Source: Leuctra nigra (Eukaryota; Arthropoda; Insecta; Plecoptera; Leuctridae). Taken from it: DNA of 64,000 nt. Below the pieces are notes generated by a model, which saw only the letters and a program-made list of their open reading frames with translations, was not told the origin of the DNA and ran no database searches. The DNA lies in the NCBI GenBank assembly GCA_934045905.1, contig OW203763.1:41198724-41262723 (forward strand), written 5' to 3'. Position 1 is the first letter of the stretch, and each line of letters opens with the position of its first letter. This document shows positions 11,590 through 22,400 of the stretch, piece after piece. The position numbers were made by a program, and so were the translations under genes.

Positions 11590-11830
11590 TTTTTCAATCT
11601 CCATAATACTCTGGATGAATAACAGATCCATTGTGTCGTGAAGTCTTACCTACATACCTTCTCCAGAAATCTCTTGTGACATCCCATACTAAACTCGTAA
11701 AATTACAATTAATACTTGACTGATTGGGCTTACAATATGTAAAATTTAATATTAAGTTGGTCTTGATCACCATGCAAAATTTGAACTTAATGTGAACATT
11801 TTTATTGTCGACCAATCAGAAGACATTATT
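11590..11830. repeat. Dispersed repeat also present near 25,845
   Basis: Phrases GAATAACAGATCCAT, 'atatgtaaaat', and TTGGTCTTGATCACCATG occur here and in the same order at 25,845-25,990. This suggests two copies of an unknown interspersed family. Confidence 0.6.
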
Positions 11831-12119
11831 TAAACTTAAACCAAGTAGACGATTTGGCCTTCGTACTGCATCCGATTTTATGCGCTAGCTCAAAAATGCT
11901 TTCATTTTACTGTACATTGTGGATAGCTTGGCTGCTCTACAGGCCTTGCCTTGGAACAGAAGCTTAAAGAAGGCAGGGATGACAATTTAGTATACATTTT
12001 TCAAGATTATGGAATAAAATGACCTTAAAATGACAAAACTTTTGAAAATAACGACAGATTAGACTGGAAATTGGCAAAAATATCTAAAATGTTGGTACCA
12101 ATGACCACGCGAAGTTTCA
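11831..12119. other. Non-coding, no feature recognised
   Basis: AT-rich sequence with no ORF of note and no repeat boundary that I can define. Confidence 0.4.
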
Positions 12120-12493
12120 AGTTGATCGGTCAATCTGCTCTAGTTTAAATTACAAAAATCACCGTAAAAATGGTTTCAAATTTGAACCAATGGGAGGATT
12201 TGGCTGAAATTTATTATGATTGGGTAAATTGTTTGTTGAAATGACTTTGCTAAATTTCAAATTGATCGAAGCATACAATCGAAAGATAATTTTTTTAAAA
12301 TTTGAACCAATCACAGGAGCCCGTTCAAAAACGATCCCAGGGACCTCATAGATTACGTTAGTATGTGTACAAAATTTCAGATCGATTGCTTGAGCGGTTT
12401 GACCTGGGCTGTGTCCACACAAAAAAAAACAACAAAAAAACACACAGAGAAAGTGCCATAAGAGTACCGTGGTGACGCTCGCTACGCTCGCTC
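12120..12493 (-). repeat. Dispersed GCGAGCGAAGCGAGCG-type repeat, copy A (inverted)
   Basis: This ends in GCTCGCTACGCTCGCTCAAT at 12,477-12,496, the inverse of the motif at 13,074. Internal phrases 'ttcaaattgatcg' and 'gaaccaat' appear in inverse order in copy B. Copies A and B therefore face each other. Confidence 0.6.
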
Positions 12494-12496
12494 AAT

Positions 12497-13060
12497 TAAC
12501 TTCATACCTACAACTGGGTGAAGATAGTTCTCACACTGACATGAGGAGAGAATCACTCTTCACCCCCTTCATATTACTTATCCTGTATTGAGTCAAGTGT
12601 AAGAGTGCCCGGAGTTTGGGTGGTAAGATTCACACGCTCCAGACTCCAGGAACGCGTGAAACCTACGACCAATCAGAATGTATGTATAATATTATATGAC
12701 CAATAGGAATAAGGCATTTAGAAATAGGTAGAATAAGAATACATTATTGGAGTTAGTCTGCATGGGACCACCATCAAGTCCGGTGCTACCACCGGCACAA
12801 TAAACGACTATTCAGTAATAATCGTTTATCTTTGTTCAATAATCCGATTCCTTTAAATATGAAGTGAATTAGTTATAAGTGCAAGCAAGGTTTTGCTGTA
12901 AAAAAATGTTTTTAACCAATGAGAGAAGAGAACATTTTATTACAAATATATTCACAATTCTAAATGCGCCTATATAAAGAAGGTCGGTACTCCATCAGTG
13001 GGGGGCACTTTTCTCAGGTGGGGGGAGGGGCACATTTTGCTTTGGAATAAGGTAGGGTAG
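12497..13060 (+). other. Possible solo-LTR-like non-coding block
   Basis: This has CCAAT-type phrases (12,669; 12,699), TATA-like sequence, and an AATAAA with a following GT-rich tail (12,797 onward), the layout of an LTR promoter and poly(A) region. I could not establish TG...CA ends or a duplication, so this remains a suggestion. Confidence 0.25.
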
Positions 13061-13069
13061 GCACTAAAT

Positions 13070-13440
13070 ATTATTGAGCGAGCGAAGCGAGCGTCTCCTT
13101 TTGGCTTCTTTTGGCACGGACTTCTGTTTTTTGTGTGTGTGTTTTCTGTTAACTGCTCGTATACAGGTCACAGTTTTTCTCCGATCGAGCTAAAATTTTG
13201 CACACATGTTCGGACCATCTCTGCGCGTTGCAAACCCTAATTTCTTTGAAATCCGTTGATTGGTTCAAATTTTAAAAAATATTATCTTCCGAATGGTAGG
13301 TCCGATCAATTCGAAATTTTGCCAAGTCATTGCGACCAACATTGTCTCAAACATAACAAAGTTTCAACCAAATTATTCAATTGGTTAATATTTAAAAAAT
13401 CTACCGATTTTTCACTGTCCAGCCCCAAATTCTTTTAGAT
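13070..13440 (+). repeat. Dispersed GCGAGCGAAGCGAGCG-type repeat, copy B
   Basis: It begins TTGAGCGAGCGAAGCGAGCG, then TCTCC...TGGCAC...TGTTTTTTGTGTGTG, then 'gatcaattcgaaattttgcc' and 'caattggttaatatttaaaa'. It is inverted relative to copy A 580 bp upstream. Confidence 0.6.
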
Positions 13441-13547
13441 AGCAGTCGTTGTTGCAGATTTTTCGCCACAGTGATGTCACCAATTCATTACGCTTGGTCT
13501 ACGAGTGTGTTAATTTTATTTCCGCAATAGAACCCACATTTTTGTAC

Positions 13548-15235
13548 AATAATTGAGGTGCGTGAACCTAGCACCCCCCACTCAAGATAAAGGGATGAAA
13601 CTTTCCAAATATTTAGTGCGTAATTAGTGCGAATAATTGCGACTGGTTCCAGAATTAGTGCGACTACCCCTAAAAAGTTATTAGGCAAAAGGTGTGGGGG
13701 GTGCCAAGTTCACAGCACCCCCCATAAGAGAAAATCGGTTCAAACATTGCAGATATTTAGTGCGGAATAAGTGCGAATTAGTGCGACTAGTTCCAGAGTT
13801 AGTGCGACTACCCCTAAAAAGTTATTAAGCAAAAGGTGTGGAACTGGGAGGTGCCAAGTTAACAGCTACCCCATTAAGAGAAACGGTTCAAACTTTGCAG
13901 ATATTTAGTGCGGAATTAGTGCGAATTAGTGCGACTAGTTTCAGAATAAGTGCGACTACCCCTAAGAAGTTATTAAGCCAAAGGTGTAGAACTAGGGGGT
14001 GCCAAGTTCACAGTTACCCTCTTTAGAGAAACGGTTCATACTTTATATATATTTAGTGCGGAATTAGTGCGAATTAATGCGACTAGTTTCAGAATTAGTG
14101 CGACAACCCCTAAGAAGTTATTAAGCAAAAGTTGTAGAACTGGGATGTGCCAAGTTCACAGTTACCCTCTAAAGTGAAACGGTTCATACTTTATATATGT
14201 TTAGTGCGGAATTAGTGCGAATTAGTGCGACTTGTTCCAGAATTAGTGCGACTACCACTAAAAAGATTTTAGGCAAAAGGTTTTGGGGGTGCAAGTTCAC
14301 AGCACCCCCCCAAAAGAGTTAAACGGTTCAAACTTTGCAGATATTTAGTGCGGAATTAGTGCGAATTAGTGCGACTTGTTCCAGTATTAGTGCGACTACA
14401 CCTAAAAAGTTATTAGGCAAAAGGTGTGGGGGGTGCCAAGTTCACAGCCCCCCCCCCATAAAAGAGAAAAGGTTCAAACTTTGCAGATATTTAGTGCGGA
14501 ATTAGTGCGAATTAGTGCGACTAGTTCCAGAATTAGTGCGACTACTTCTAAGAAGTTATTAAGCAAAAGGTGTAGAACTGGGGGGTGCGAAGTACACAGT
14601 TACCCTCTTAAGATTAGATTAGATTATTATTGTTCAATGGCGCGTCGACAACTAGGTCATTTTGCGCACATTAATATTTACTTTAAACTTTGTTTATAAT
14701 ACGTGGAGGACATGGGGAGGAGTCGACCTAAAGGGCCCGATCCGGGGGAGTCTGAAACTGGTGGGAAAGCCAGCTCAGAATGGGGCCGGACCGGTGGGGG
14801 GGAGGGGGGCTTCGGGCCGGTGGAACTCGAATTCAGGGGGATCACCATCTCGAGGGGGGAGGCCGGCCCGAGGGGAGGGCATGGGACTAGGTCGACCCTG
14901 GACTGCACTTAGTTGGGACCAGCCTGTAATGTGAGGCGGCCCCTTAAGCCCCACCACCACGTCAAGGTGGCAGTCCATTGGTGGGGTTACCCTCTTAAGA
15001 GAAACGGTTCATACTCTATATATATTTAGTGCGGAATTTGTGCGAATAAGTGCGACTAGTTCCAAAATTAGTGCGACTACCCCTAAGAAGTTATTAAGCA
15101 AAAGGTGTAGAACTAGGGGGTGCCAAGTTCACAGTTACCCTCTTACGAGAAACGGTTCATACTTTATATATATTAAGTGCGGAATTAGTGCGAATTAGTG
15201 CGACAAGTTCTAAAATTAGTGCGACTACCCCTTTG
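13548..15235 (+). repeat. Left arm of satellite array, forward monomers
   Basis: The monomer includes GTGCGACTAGTTCCAGAATT, CCCCTAAAAAGTTATTA, GCAAAAGGTGT and AAACGGTTCA. Spacing of GCAAAAGGTGT is about 142-150 bases. A short sub-motif, TTAGTGCG, recurs three to four times in each monomer. The arm is interrupted at 14,614 by a LINE derivative. Short ORFs in it are artefacts of the repeat. Confidence 0.9.
14614..14985 (-). mobile_element. Short non-autonomous LINE derivative inserted in the satellite
   Basis: This is flanked by the 15-base duplication GTTACCCTCTTAAGA at 14,599-14,613 and 14,986-15,000. On the minus strand it starts near GGACTGCCACCTTGACG...GGTGGGGCTTAAGGGGCC and ends with GACGCGCCATTGAACAATAA and a tail of (TCTAA)n. 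The first ~90 bp match the 5' end of the I-like LINE (minus strand, from 55,254) and the last ~55 bp match that LINE's 3' end (46,174-46,235). The middle is unrelated to the LINE as far as I can see but is shared with copies at 28,945 and 44,505. It has no ORF. Confidence 0.8.
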
Positions 15236-15380
15236 ACAGATCTAACAATCCCATCATAAACCAACCACAGCTTCCTGGACTCATGTCCAAGCCTTACAAT
15301 TAGGTATACAAACACATCACAGGCGGTGGTACATGAATGGCATATGCTTAGGAACAGATAAATGACTATAAAAACGATGC
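15236..15380. other. Spacer between the two array arms
   Basis: About 145 bp without monomer sequence, beginning after CGACTACCCCTTTGACAG. Polarity of the monomers is opposite on its two sides. No ORF or repeat is recognised. Confidence 0.7.
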
Positions 15381-18300
15381 ACCTTTTGCTTTATAACTTT
15401 TTAGGGGTTGTCGCACTAATTCTGGAACTAGTCGCACTAATTCGCACTTATTCCGCACAATATATCTTCAAAAATTGAACCGTTTATCTTAAGGGGGTAG
15501 CTGTGAACTTGGCACCCCCAGTTCTACACCTTTTGCTTAATAACTTCTTAGGGGTTGTCGCACTATTTCTGGACCAAGTCGCACTAATTCGAACTAATTC
15601 CGCACTAAATATATATAAAGTGTGAACCGTTTCTCTTAAGAGGGTACTGTGAACTTGGCACACCACAGTTCTACACCTTTTGCTTAATAACTTCTTATGG
15701 GTAGTCGCACTAATTCTGGAACTAGTCGCACTAATTCGCACTAATTCCGCACAAAATATCTTCAAAAATTGAACCGTTAATCTTAAGGGGGTAGCTGTGA
15801 ACTTGGCAACCCCAGTTCTACACCTTTTGCTTAATAACTTCTTAGGGGTTGTCGCACTATTTCTGGAACAAGTCGTACTATATCGCACTAATTTCGCACT
15901 AAATATATATAAAGTGTGAACCGTTTCTCTTAAGAGGGTACTGTAAACTTGGCACCCCCAGTTCTACACCTTTTGCTTAATAACTTCTTAGGGGTTGTCG
16001 CACTATTTCTGGAACAAGTCGCACTAATTCACACTAATTCCGCACTAAATATATATAAAGTATGAACCGTTTTTTTCTTAAGAGGGTAGCTGTGAACTTG
16101 TCACCCCCACACCTTTAGCTTAATAACTTCTTATGGGTAGTCGCACTAATTCTGGAACAAGTCGCACTTATTCGCACTTATTCCGCACTTAATACCTGCA
16201 AAGTTTAAACCGTTTCTCTTAAGGGGGTAGCTGTGAACTTGGACCCCTCCACACCTTTTACCTTAAAACTTTTTATGGGTAGTCACACTAATTCTGGAAC
16301 TAGTCGCAATACTTCGCACTAATTTCGCACTAAATATCTGCAAAGATTGAACCGTTTCTCTCTTATGGGGGGGTGCTGTGAACTTGGCACCCCCCATACT
16401 TTTTGCCTAATAACTTTATATTGGTAGTCGCACTAAGTCTGGAACAAGTCGCACTAATTCGCACTAATTTCGCACTAAACATATATAAAGTATGAACCGT
16501 TTCTCTTAAGAGGGTAACCGTGAACTTGGCACACCCCAGTTCTACACCTTTTGTTTTATAACTTTTTAGGGGTAGTCGCACTAATTCTGGAACTAGTCGC
16601 ACTAATTCGCACTTATTCCGCACTAAATATCTGCAAATTTTGAACCGTTTCTCTTAAGAGGGTTGCTGTGAATTTGGCAACCCATAGTTCCACACCTTTT
16701 ACTTAATAACTTTTTAGGGGTAGTCGCACTAATTCTGGAACTAGTCGCACTAATTCGCACTAATTCCCCACAAAATATCTTCAAAAATTAAACCGTTTAT
16801 CTTAAGGGGGTAGCTGTGAACTTGGCACCCCCAGTTCTACAAATTTTGCTTAATAACTTCTTAGGGGTTGTCGCACTATTTCTGGAACAAGTCGCACTAA
16901 TTCGCACTAATTCCGCACTAAATATATAAAAGTGTGAACCGTTTCTCTTAAGAGGGTACTGTGAACTTGGCACCCCCAGTTCTACACCATTTGCTTAATA
17001 ACTTCTTAGGGGTTGTCGCACTATTTCTGGAACAAGTCGCACTAATTCGCACTAATTCCGCACAAAATATCTTCAAAAATTGAACCGTTTATCTTAAGGG
17101 GGTAGCTGTGAACTTGGCAACCCTAGTTCTACACCTTTTGCTTGATAACTTCTTATGGGTAGTCGCACTATTTCTGGAACAAGTCGCACTAATTCGCACT
17201 AATTCCGCACTAAATATATATAAAGTGTGAACCGTTTCTCTTAAGAGGGTAGCTGTGAACTTGTCACCCCCCACACCTTTTGCCTAATAACTTCTAAGGG
17301 GTAGTCGCACTATTTCTGGAACAAGTCGCACTAATTCGCACTAATTACGCACTAAATATATATAAAGTGTGAACCGTTCATCTTAAGAGGGTACTGTGAA
17401 CTTGACACCCCCAGTTCTACACCTTTTGCTTAATAACTTCTTATGGGTAGTCGCACTAATTCTGGAACTAGTCGCACTAATTCTCACTAATTCCGCACTA
17501 AATATCTGCAAAGTTTGAACCGTTTCTCTTAAGAGGGTAGCTGTGAGTTTTGCAACCCCCAGTTCCACACCTTTTACCTAATAACTTTTTAGGTGTAGTC
17601 GCACTAATTCTGGAACAAGTCGCACTAATTCGCACTAATTCCGCACTAAATATCTGCAAAATTTGAACCGTTTCTCTCTTTTGGGGGGGTGCTGTGAACT
17701 TGCCACCCCCCACACCTTTTGCCTAATAACTTTTTAGTGGCTGTCGCACTAATTCTGGTTCTAGTCGCACAAATTCGCACTAATACCGCACTAAACATAT
17801 ATAAAGTATGAACCGTTTCACTTAAGAGGGTAACTGTGAACTTGGTTTATCCCAGTTTTAAACCTTTTGCTTTATAACTTCTTAGGGGTTGTCGCACTGA
17901 TTCTGGAACTAGTCGCACTAATTTGCACTAATTCCACACTAAATATATATAAAGTATGAACCGTTTCTCTTAAAAGGGTAACTGTGAACTTAGCACCCCC
18001 CAGTTCTACACCATTTGATTAATAACTTCTTAGGGGTATTTGCACTAATTCTAGAACTAGTCGCACTAATTCGCACTAATTCCGCACTGAATATCTGCAA
18101 AGTTTTAACTGTTTCTTGGGAGGTGCTTTGAACTTGGCACCCCCCACACCTTTTGCCTAAAAACTTTTTAGGGGTAGTCGCACTAATTCTGGAACTAGTC
18201 GCACTAATTCTGGAACTAGTCGCACAAATTCGCACTAATTTCGCACTAAATATATATAAAGTATGAACCGTTTCTCTTAAGAGGGTCACTGTGAACTTGG

Positions 18301-20192
18301 CACCCCACAGTTTTACACCTTTTGCTTAATAACTTCTTATGGGTAGTCGCACTAATTCTGGAACAAGTCGCACTAATTCGCACTTATTCCGCACTAAATA
18401 TCTGCAAAGTTTGAACCGTTTCTCTTAAGGGGTAGCTGTGAACTTGGACCCCCCCACACCTTTTGCCTAAAAACTTTTTAGTGTTAGTCGCACTAATTCT
18501 GGAACAAGTCGCACTAATTCGCACTAATTCCGCACTAAATATCTGATAAGTTTGAACCGTTTCTCTCTTATGGGGGGTGCTGTGAACGTGGCACCCCCCC
18601 CCACACCTGTTGGCGATTAACTTTTGTGGGGAAGTCTTACTAATTCTGGAATTAGTCGCACTAATTTGAACAAATTCCGCACTAAATATATAAAAAGTAT
18701 GAACCGTTTCTCTTAAGAGGGTAACTGTTTACTTGGCATCCCCCAGTTCTACACCTTTTGCTTATAACTTCTTAGTGGTAGTTGCACTAATTCTGGAACT
18801 TGTCGCACTAATATGCACTTATCTTCACTAAATATATATAAAGTATGAACCGTTTCTCTTAAGAGGGTAACTGTGAACTTGGCATCCCCCAATTCTACAC
18901 CTTTTGCTTAATAACATCTTAGGGGTGGTCGCACTATTTCTGGAACTAGTCGCAATAATTCGCACTTATTACGCACTAAATATTTGCAAAGTTTGAACCG
19001 TTTTCTTAAGGGCTAAGCTGTGAACTTGGCACCCCCCAGTTCCACACCTTTTGCTTAATAACTTTTTAGGGGTAGTCGCACATATTCTGGAACTAGTCGC
19101 TCTAATTCGCTCTTATTTCGCACTATATATCTGCAAAGTTTGAACCGTTTCTCTTTAGGGGGTAGCTGTGTTCCACACCTTTTGCTTAATAACTTTTAAG
19201 GGGTAGTCGCACTAATTCTGGAACTAGTCGCACTTATTCCCACTAATTCCGCACTATATATCTGCAAAGTTTGAACCGTTTCTCTTAAGAATGTAACTGT
19301 GAACTTGACACCCTCCAGTTCTACACCTTTTGCTCAATAACTTTTTAGGGGAAGTCGCACTAATTCTAGAACTAGTCACACTAATTCGCACTAATTCCGC
19401 ACTAAATATCTGCAAAGTTTGAACCGTTTCTCTCTTATGGGGGGTGCTGTGAACTTGGCACCCCCCACACCTTTTGCCCAATAACTTTTTAGGGGAAGTC
19501 GCACTAATACTGGAACAAGTCGCACTAATTCGCACTAATTCTGCACTAAATATCTGCAAAGTTTGAACTGTTTCTTGGGAGGTGCTTTGAACTTGGCACC
19601 CCCCACACCTTTTGCCTAATAACTTGTTAGGGGTAGTTGCACTAATTCTGGAACTAGTCGCACTAATTCGTACTAATTCCGCACTAAATATCTGCAAAGT
19701 TTGAACCGTTTCTCTTAATGGTGTAGCTGTGAACTTGGCACGCCCCAGTTCCACACCTTTTGCTTAATATTTTTTTAGGGTTAGTCGCACTAATTCTGGA
19801 ACTAGTCGTTCTAATTCGCACTAATTCCGCATTAAATCTCTGCAAAGTTTAAACCGTTTATCTCTTATGGGGGGGTGCTGTGAACTTGGCACCCCCCACA
19901 CCTGTTGCCTAATAACTTTTTAGGGGTAGTCGCACTAATTCTGGAACTAGTCGCACTAATTCGCACTAATTCCGCACTAAATATCTGCAAAATTTGAACC
20001 GTTTATCTTTCATGGGGGGTGCTAAGTGAACTTGGCACCCCCCACATCTTTTGCTTCATAACTTTTTAGGGGTAGTCGCACTAATTCTGGAACCAGTCGC
20101 ACTAATTCGCACTAATTACGCACTAAATATTTTGAAAGTTTCATTCCTTTATCTTGAGTGGGGGGTGCCAGGTTCACGCACCTCAATAATTG
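15381..20192 (-). repeat. Right arm of satellite array, reverse monomers
   Basis: Reverse-orientation monomers with GAACCGTTTCTCTTAAG, ACACCTTTTGCTTAATAACT, GGGGTAGTCGCACTAATTCT and CGCACTAATTCCGCACTAAA. Period is again about 140-150 bases. Subtypes differ in the interval after the CCC run and in 'atatataaag' versus 'atctgcaaag'. ORFs reading RISATSSRISATT on the minus strand are repeat artefacts. Confidence 0.92.
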
Positions 20193-20297
20193 ACTATAGT
20201 TTTAATTTACTCGCAATGTTCTATTGCGTAGATTTACGGATGTATTTTATGTTTTCTGTGCGTTACGATATTCCGGTTGGAGATGTTGCGCGTTTGG

Positions 20298-20326
20298 GTG
20301 CTCGCTCATCAACGCGTTACACAGAG
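20298..20326 (+). repeat. Single end of the 11,267 MITE family
   Basis: GTGCTCGCTCATCAACGCGT plus TACAC matches the left TIR of the 11,267-11,527 MITE. No partner TIR is found nearby. Confidence 0.6.
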
Positions 20327-20870
20327 CTGTTACAAATAAATAATTACGGTTTTCGATGGTCGGATTTCGGAAATAAGTATGTATGAACAGTATGAACTTG
20401 ATTTCGTGATATTTATAGCAACCCCCTAGACCTTCATTAAATAAATTGTATATTTTGGAAGTACCTATAAGCATTGTTTTCATGAACGTCAAATTTTATA
20501 AATTTTGTAAATGACAAGTCTAAGGAGTCGTAAGCGCCCCCCTACACCTTTATTAAAGAAATTTTAACTTTTATAAGCTCTTGTTTTAGTGATATTTTCT
20601 TATATTTTGACCGTGATGTATGAAAAATGTAAATCATATGCCCTGTACAGGGGGGCGCAAGCGCCTCCCTGGACATGGCGCCCCAGGCGGTCGCCCGCCT
20701 CGCTCGCCCCTCGCGCCGGCCCTGGGAACATATCAAAGGGTCATTACGAAAATCTCTAACACTCGGGCATCCTGACATGATGTCCGTCCTGGGACATTAG
20801 TCCCGATATTCAGAGTTACGAAAATGGTGAAGTTACACAATTCAAAACAACAATTTATGATGCAGGGTTA
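20327..20870. other. Non-coding; GC-rich patch resembling a hAT end
   Basis: Mostly AT-rich with no ORF supported. At 20,650-20,729 a GC-rich patch ends CTCGCGCCGGCCCTGG. On the minus strand this begins CAGGGCCGGCGCGAGG, a form common for hAT terminal repeats. The other end and a duplication were not found. Confidence 0.35.
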
Positions 20871-21033
20871 AATTCAAATGTCAAAAATGTTCAAAATGGT
20901 TCAAGGTCAAAATCCAAAATCCAATAAACGGGTCAAGTTCACACACAATGCAAAAATAATCAAGTCAATGTTCAGGCACTGTCGGGGCCTTCGCGATCGA
21001 AGTCACAAATACAAGAATCAAGAGTGTTCGTTA

Positions 21034-22029
21034 TTAACTGTCGGTGCCTCCGGGATCAAATGTCTTGGAGCAGCTTCGGCTTCGATTGTTCGAGTCGCAT
21101 TCGATAGTTTCGAGAAGCTCGGGGAATTGCTCGGAGGTCGAAGAATCAGGTGCAGGAGCATCGAGCTGGTCTCCGGTGTTCGGCAGAGTCACAGTTGGCT
21201 CGGAGGTCGGTGTATCAGGTGCAGGTGCATCGAGCTGGTCTTCGGTGTTCGGTGGAGCGGTTAGCGTGGAGGTCGGAGTATCAGGTGCAGGCGAGTCCAC
21301 ACACTGATGCAGGTCATGATCGATGTTCGGCAGAGCCACGGTCAGCTCGGAGGTCGGTGTATCAGGTGCAGGCGAGTCCACACACTGATGCAGGTCATGA
21401 TCGATGTTCGGCAGAGCCACGGTCAGCTCGGAGGTCGGTGTATCAGGTGCAGGCGAGTCCACACACTGATGCAGATCATGATCGATGTTCGGCAGAGCCA
21501 CGGTCAGCTCGGAGGTCGGTGTATCAGGTGCAGGCGAGTCCACACACTGATGCAGATCATGATCGATGTTCGGCAGAGCCACGGTCAGCTCGGAGGTCGG
21601 TGTATCAGGTGCAGGCGAGTCCACACACTGATGCAGGTCATGATCGATGTTCGGCAGAGCCCCGGTCAGCTCGGAGGTCGGTGTATCAGGTGCAGGCGAG
21701 TCCACACACTGATGCAGGTCATGATCGATGTTCGGCAGAGCCACGGTCACCTCGGAGGTCGGTGTATCAGGTGCAGGCTAGTCCGCACGCTGATGCTCAG
21801 CAGGGTTTGTGTTCGGAAGGAAGACAGATGGAGAGGTAAACGGTCGAGTGGTGGGAACTTGAGGCTGCAGCTTGGTTGCTGGCAACCTCTTACCAAGTAG
21901 TTGAAACATTTTCTCGAACATCGCTTGATCTCGCTTTCTCTGTTCTTCATTTCTTCTTCTATTTTCTTCACACAACATGCGAAAAGCTTCTATTTCGGCT
22001 TTTGTAAACATTTTGATCGGATTAAGCAC
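21034..22029 (-). pseudogene. Gag-like ORF with 27-residue tandem repeats, one stop
   Basis: The minus-strand frame starts at 22,029 with FTKAEIEAFRMLCEENRRRN, a charged helical start like many LTR-element gag proteins. It runs into a proline-rich stretch and then reads about seven 27-residue repeats (ALPNIDHDLHQCVDSPAPDT...), followed by shorter degenerate units and EQFPELLETIECDS, ending at 21,034. One TAG near 21,778 interrupts it; neighbouring repeats have TCG at that codon, so this looks like a recent point change. The two parts are in the same frame. No pol follows on either side. It could be a non-autonomous LTR element or an unknown host repeat protein. The gag reading is inference. 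Confidence 0.5.
21290..21770 (-). repeat. 81-bp tandem repeat within the gag-like ORF
   Basis: Units containing GTATCAGGTGCAGGCGAGTC and GATCGATGTTCGGCAGAGCC repeat every 81 bp with very few differences. The 81-bp length keeps every unit in frame. Confidence 0.95.
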
Positions 22030-22172
22030 ACTTCAGGATGAAAAACAATCTTTACACACAAAATTTTATGAACACATGGCGATTTTATAGGTTAATCCCA
22101 CTTCTGATTTGTTACAAAATAAATAATTAGTGCCAAATAACAACAGAAGTAAAGTGTACAATAAATGAAGAC
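22030..22172. other. Non-coding gap between the gag-like ORF and the RTE-like LINE
   Basis: AT-rich. It may hold the 5' leader of the minus-strand element. No LTR or primer-binding site could be fixed. Confidence 0.4.
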
Positions 22173-22400
22173 TTGTACGAGATGTGCAAGGACATGGATG
22201 TGGATTTAGATGATTTGGATAATGTTATGGAGTGTATCAAGGCGACAAGTAATGAACTAGCTTCATCTGGAATTGAAAGAAATGAGATCGAAGAAAGAAG
22301 TGAAACCCAGCAAGCAGGTGACGTACAAACCGAAGAAAGTCATGAGGTTCGACGAAAGAAGTTTTTTCGGACGCGGTGGATGCGAAACAACAATATGTAG
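22173..22400 (+). CDS. Short acidic ORF upstream of RTE-like LINE
   Basis: A 75-residue acidic ORF (DMDVDLDDLDNVMECIK) lies directly before the endonuclease ORF and overlaps its start by about 25 bases in another frame. It could be an ORF1 remnant of the LINE. No domain is recognised. Confidence 0.35.
   Translation: MYEMCKDMDVDLDDLDNVMECIKATSNELASSGIERNEIEERSETQQAGDVQTEESHEVRRKKFFRTRWMRNNNM

Larger units (their letters stand above)
13523..20228. mobile_element. Foldback-like element: 6.7-kb inverted array of ~145-bp monomers
   Basis: Tandem monomers run forward from about 13,600 to 15,235 and reverse from about 15,381 to 20,150, with a 145-bp unrelated spacer between. The outer edges match as inverted copies: CAATAATTGAGGTGCGTGAAC with the following 'cccactcaagataaag' at 13,549 is the inverse of the sequence ending at 20,192, and CGCAATAGAAC occurs at 13,523 and inverted at 20,218-20,228. 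An inverted array with its own edge sequence resembles Drosophila Foldback/Galileo elements, whose long terminal repeats are built from tandem units. No transposase is present and no target duplication is evident. An ordinary satellite array with an inversion is the alternative. Confidence 0.65.

Noticed and set aside
12497..13060. Solo LTR as a firm call
   Set aside because: CCAAT, TATA and AATAAA-like signals are present, but no TG...CA ends or target duplication were found; kept only as a low-confidence note.
13838..19754. Many ORFs reading RISATSSRISATT or similar
   Set aside because: They are translations of the ~145-bp satellite monomer in shifting frames.
13523..20228. CRISPR-like array
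   Set aside because: Monomers are contiguous with no unique spacers, and the context is eukaryotic transposons.
20650..20730. Complete hAT element
   Set aside because: Only one possible end, CAGGGCCGGCGCGAGG on the minus strand; no partner TIR or 8-bp duplication seen.
21044..21900. Plus-strand ORFs over the 81-bp repeat (HTDAGHDRCSAEPRSARR type)
   Set aside because: All frames stay open because the unit is a multiple of three. The minus frame is preferred because it continues into a gag-like N-terminus.
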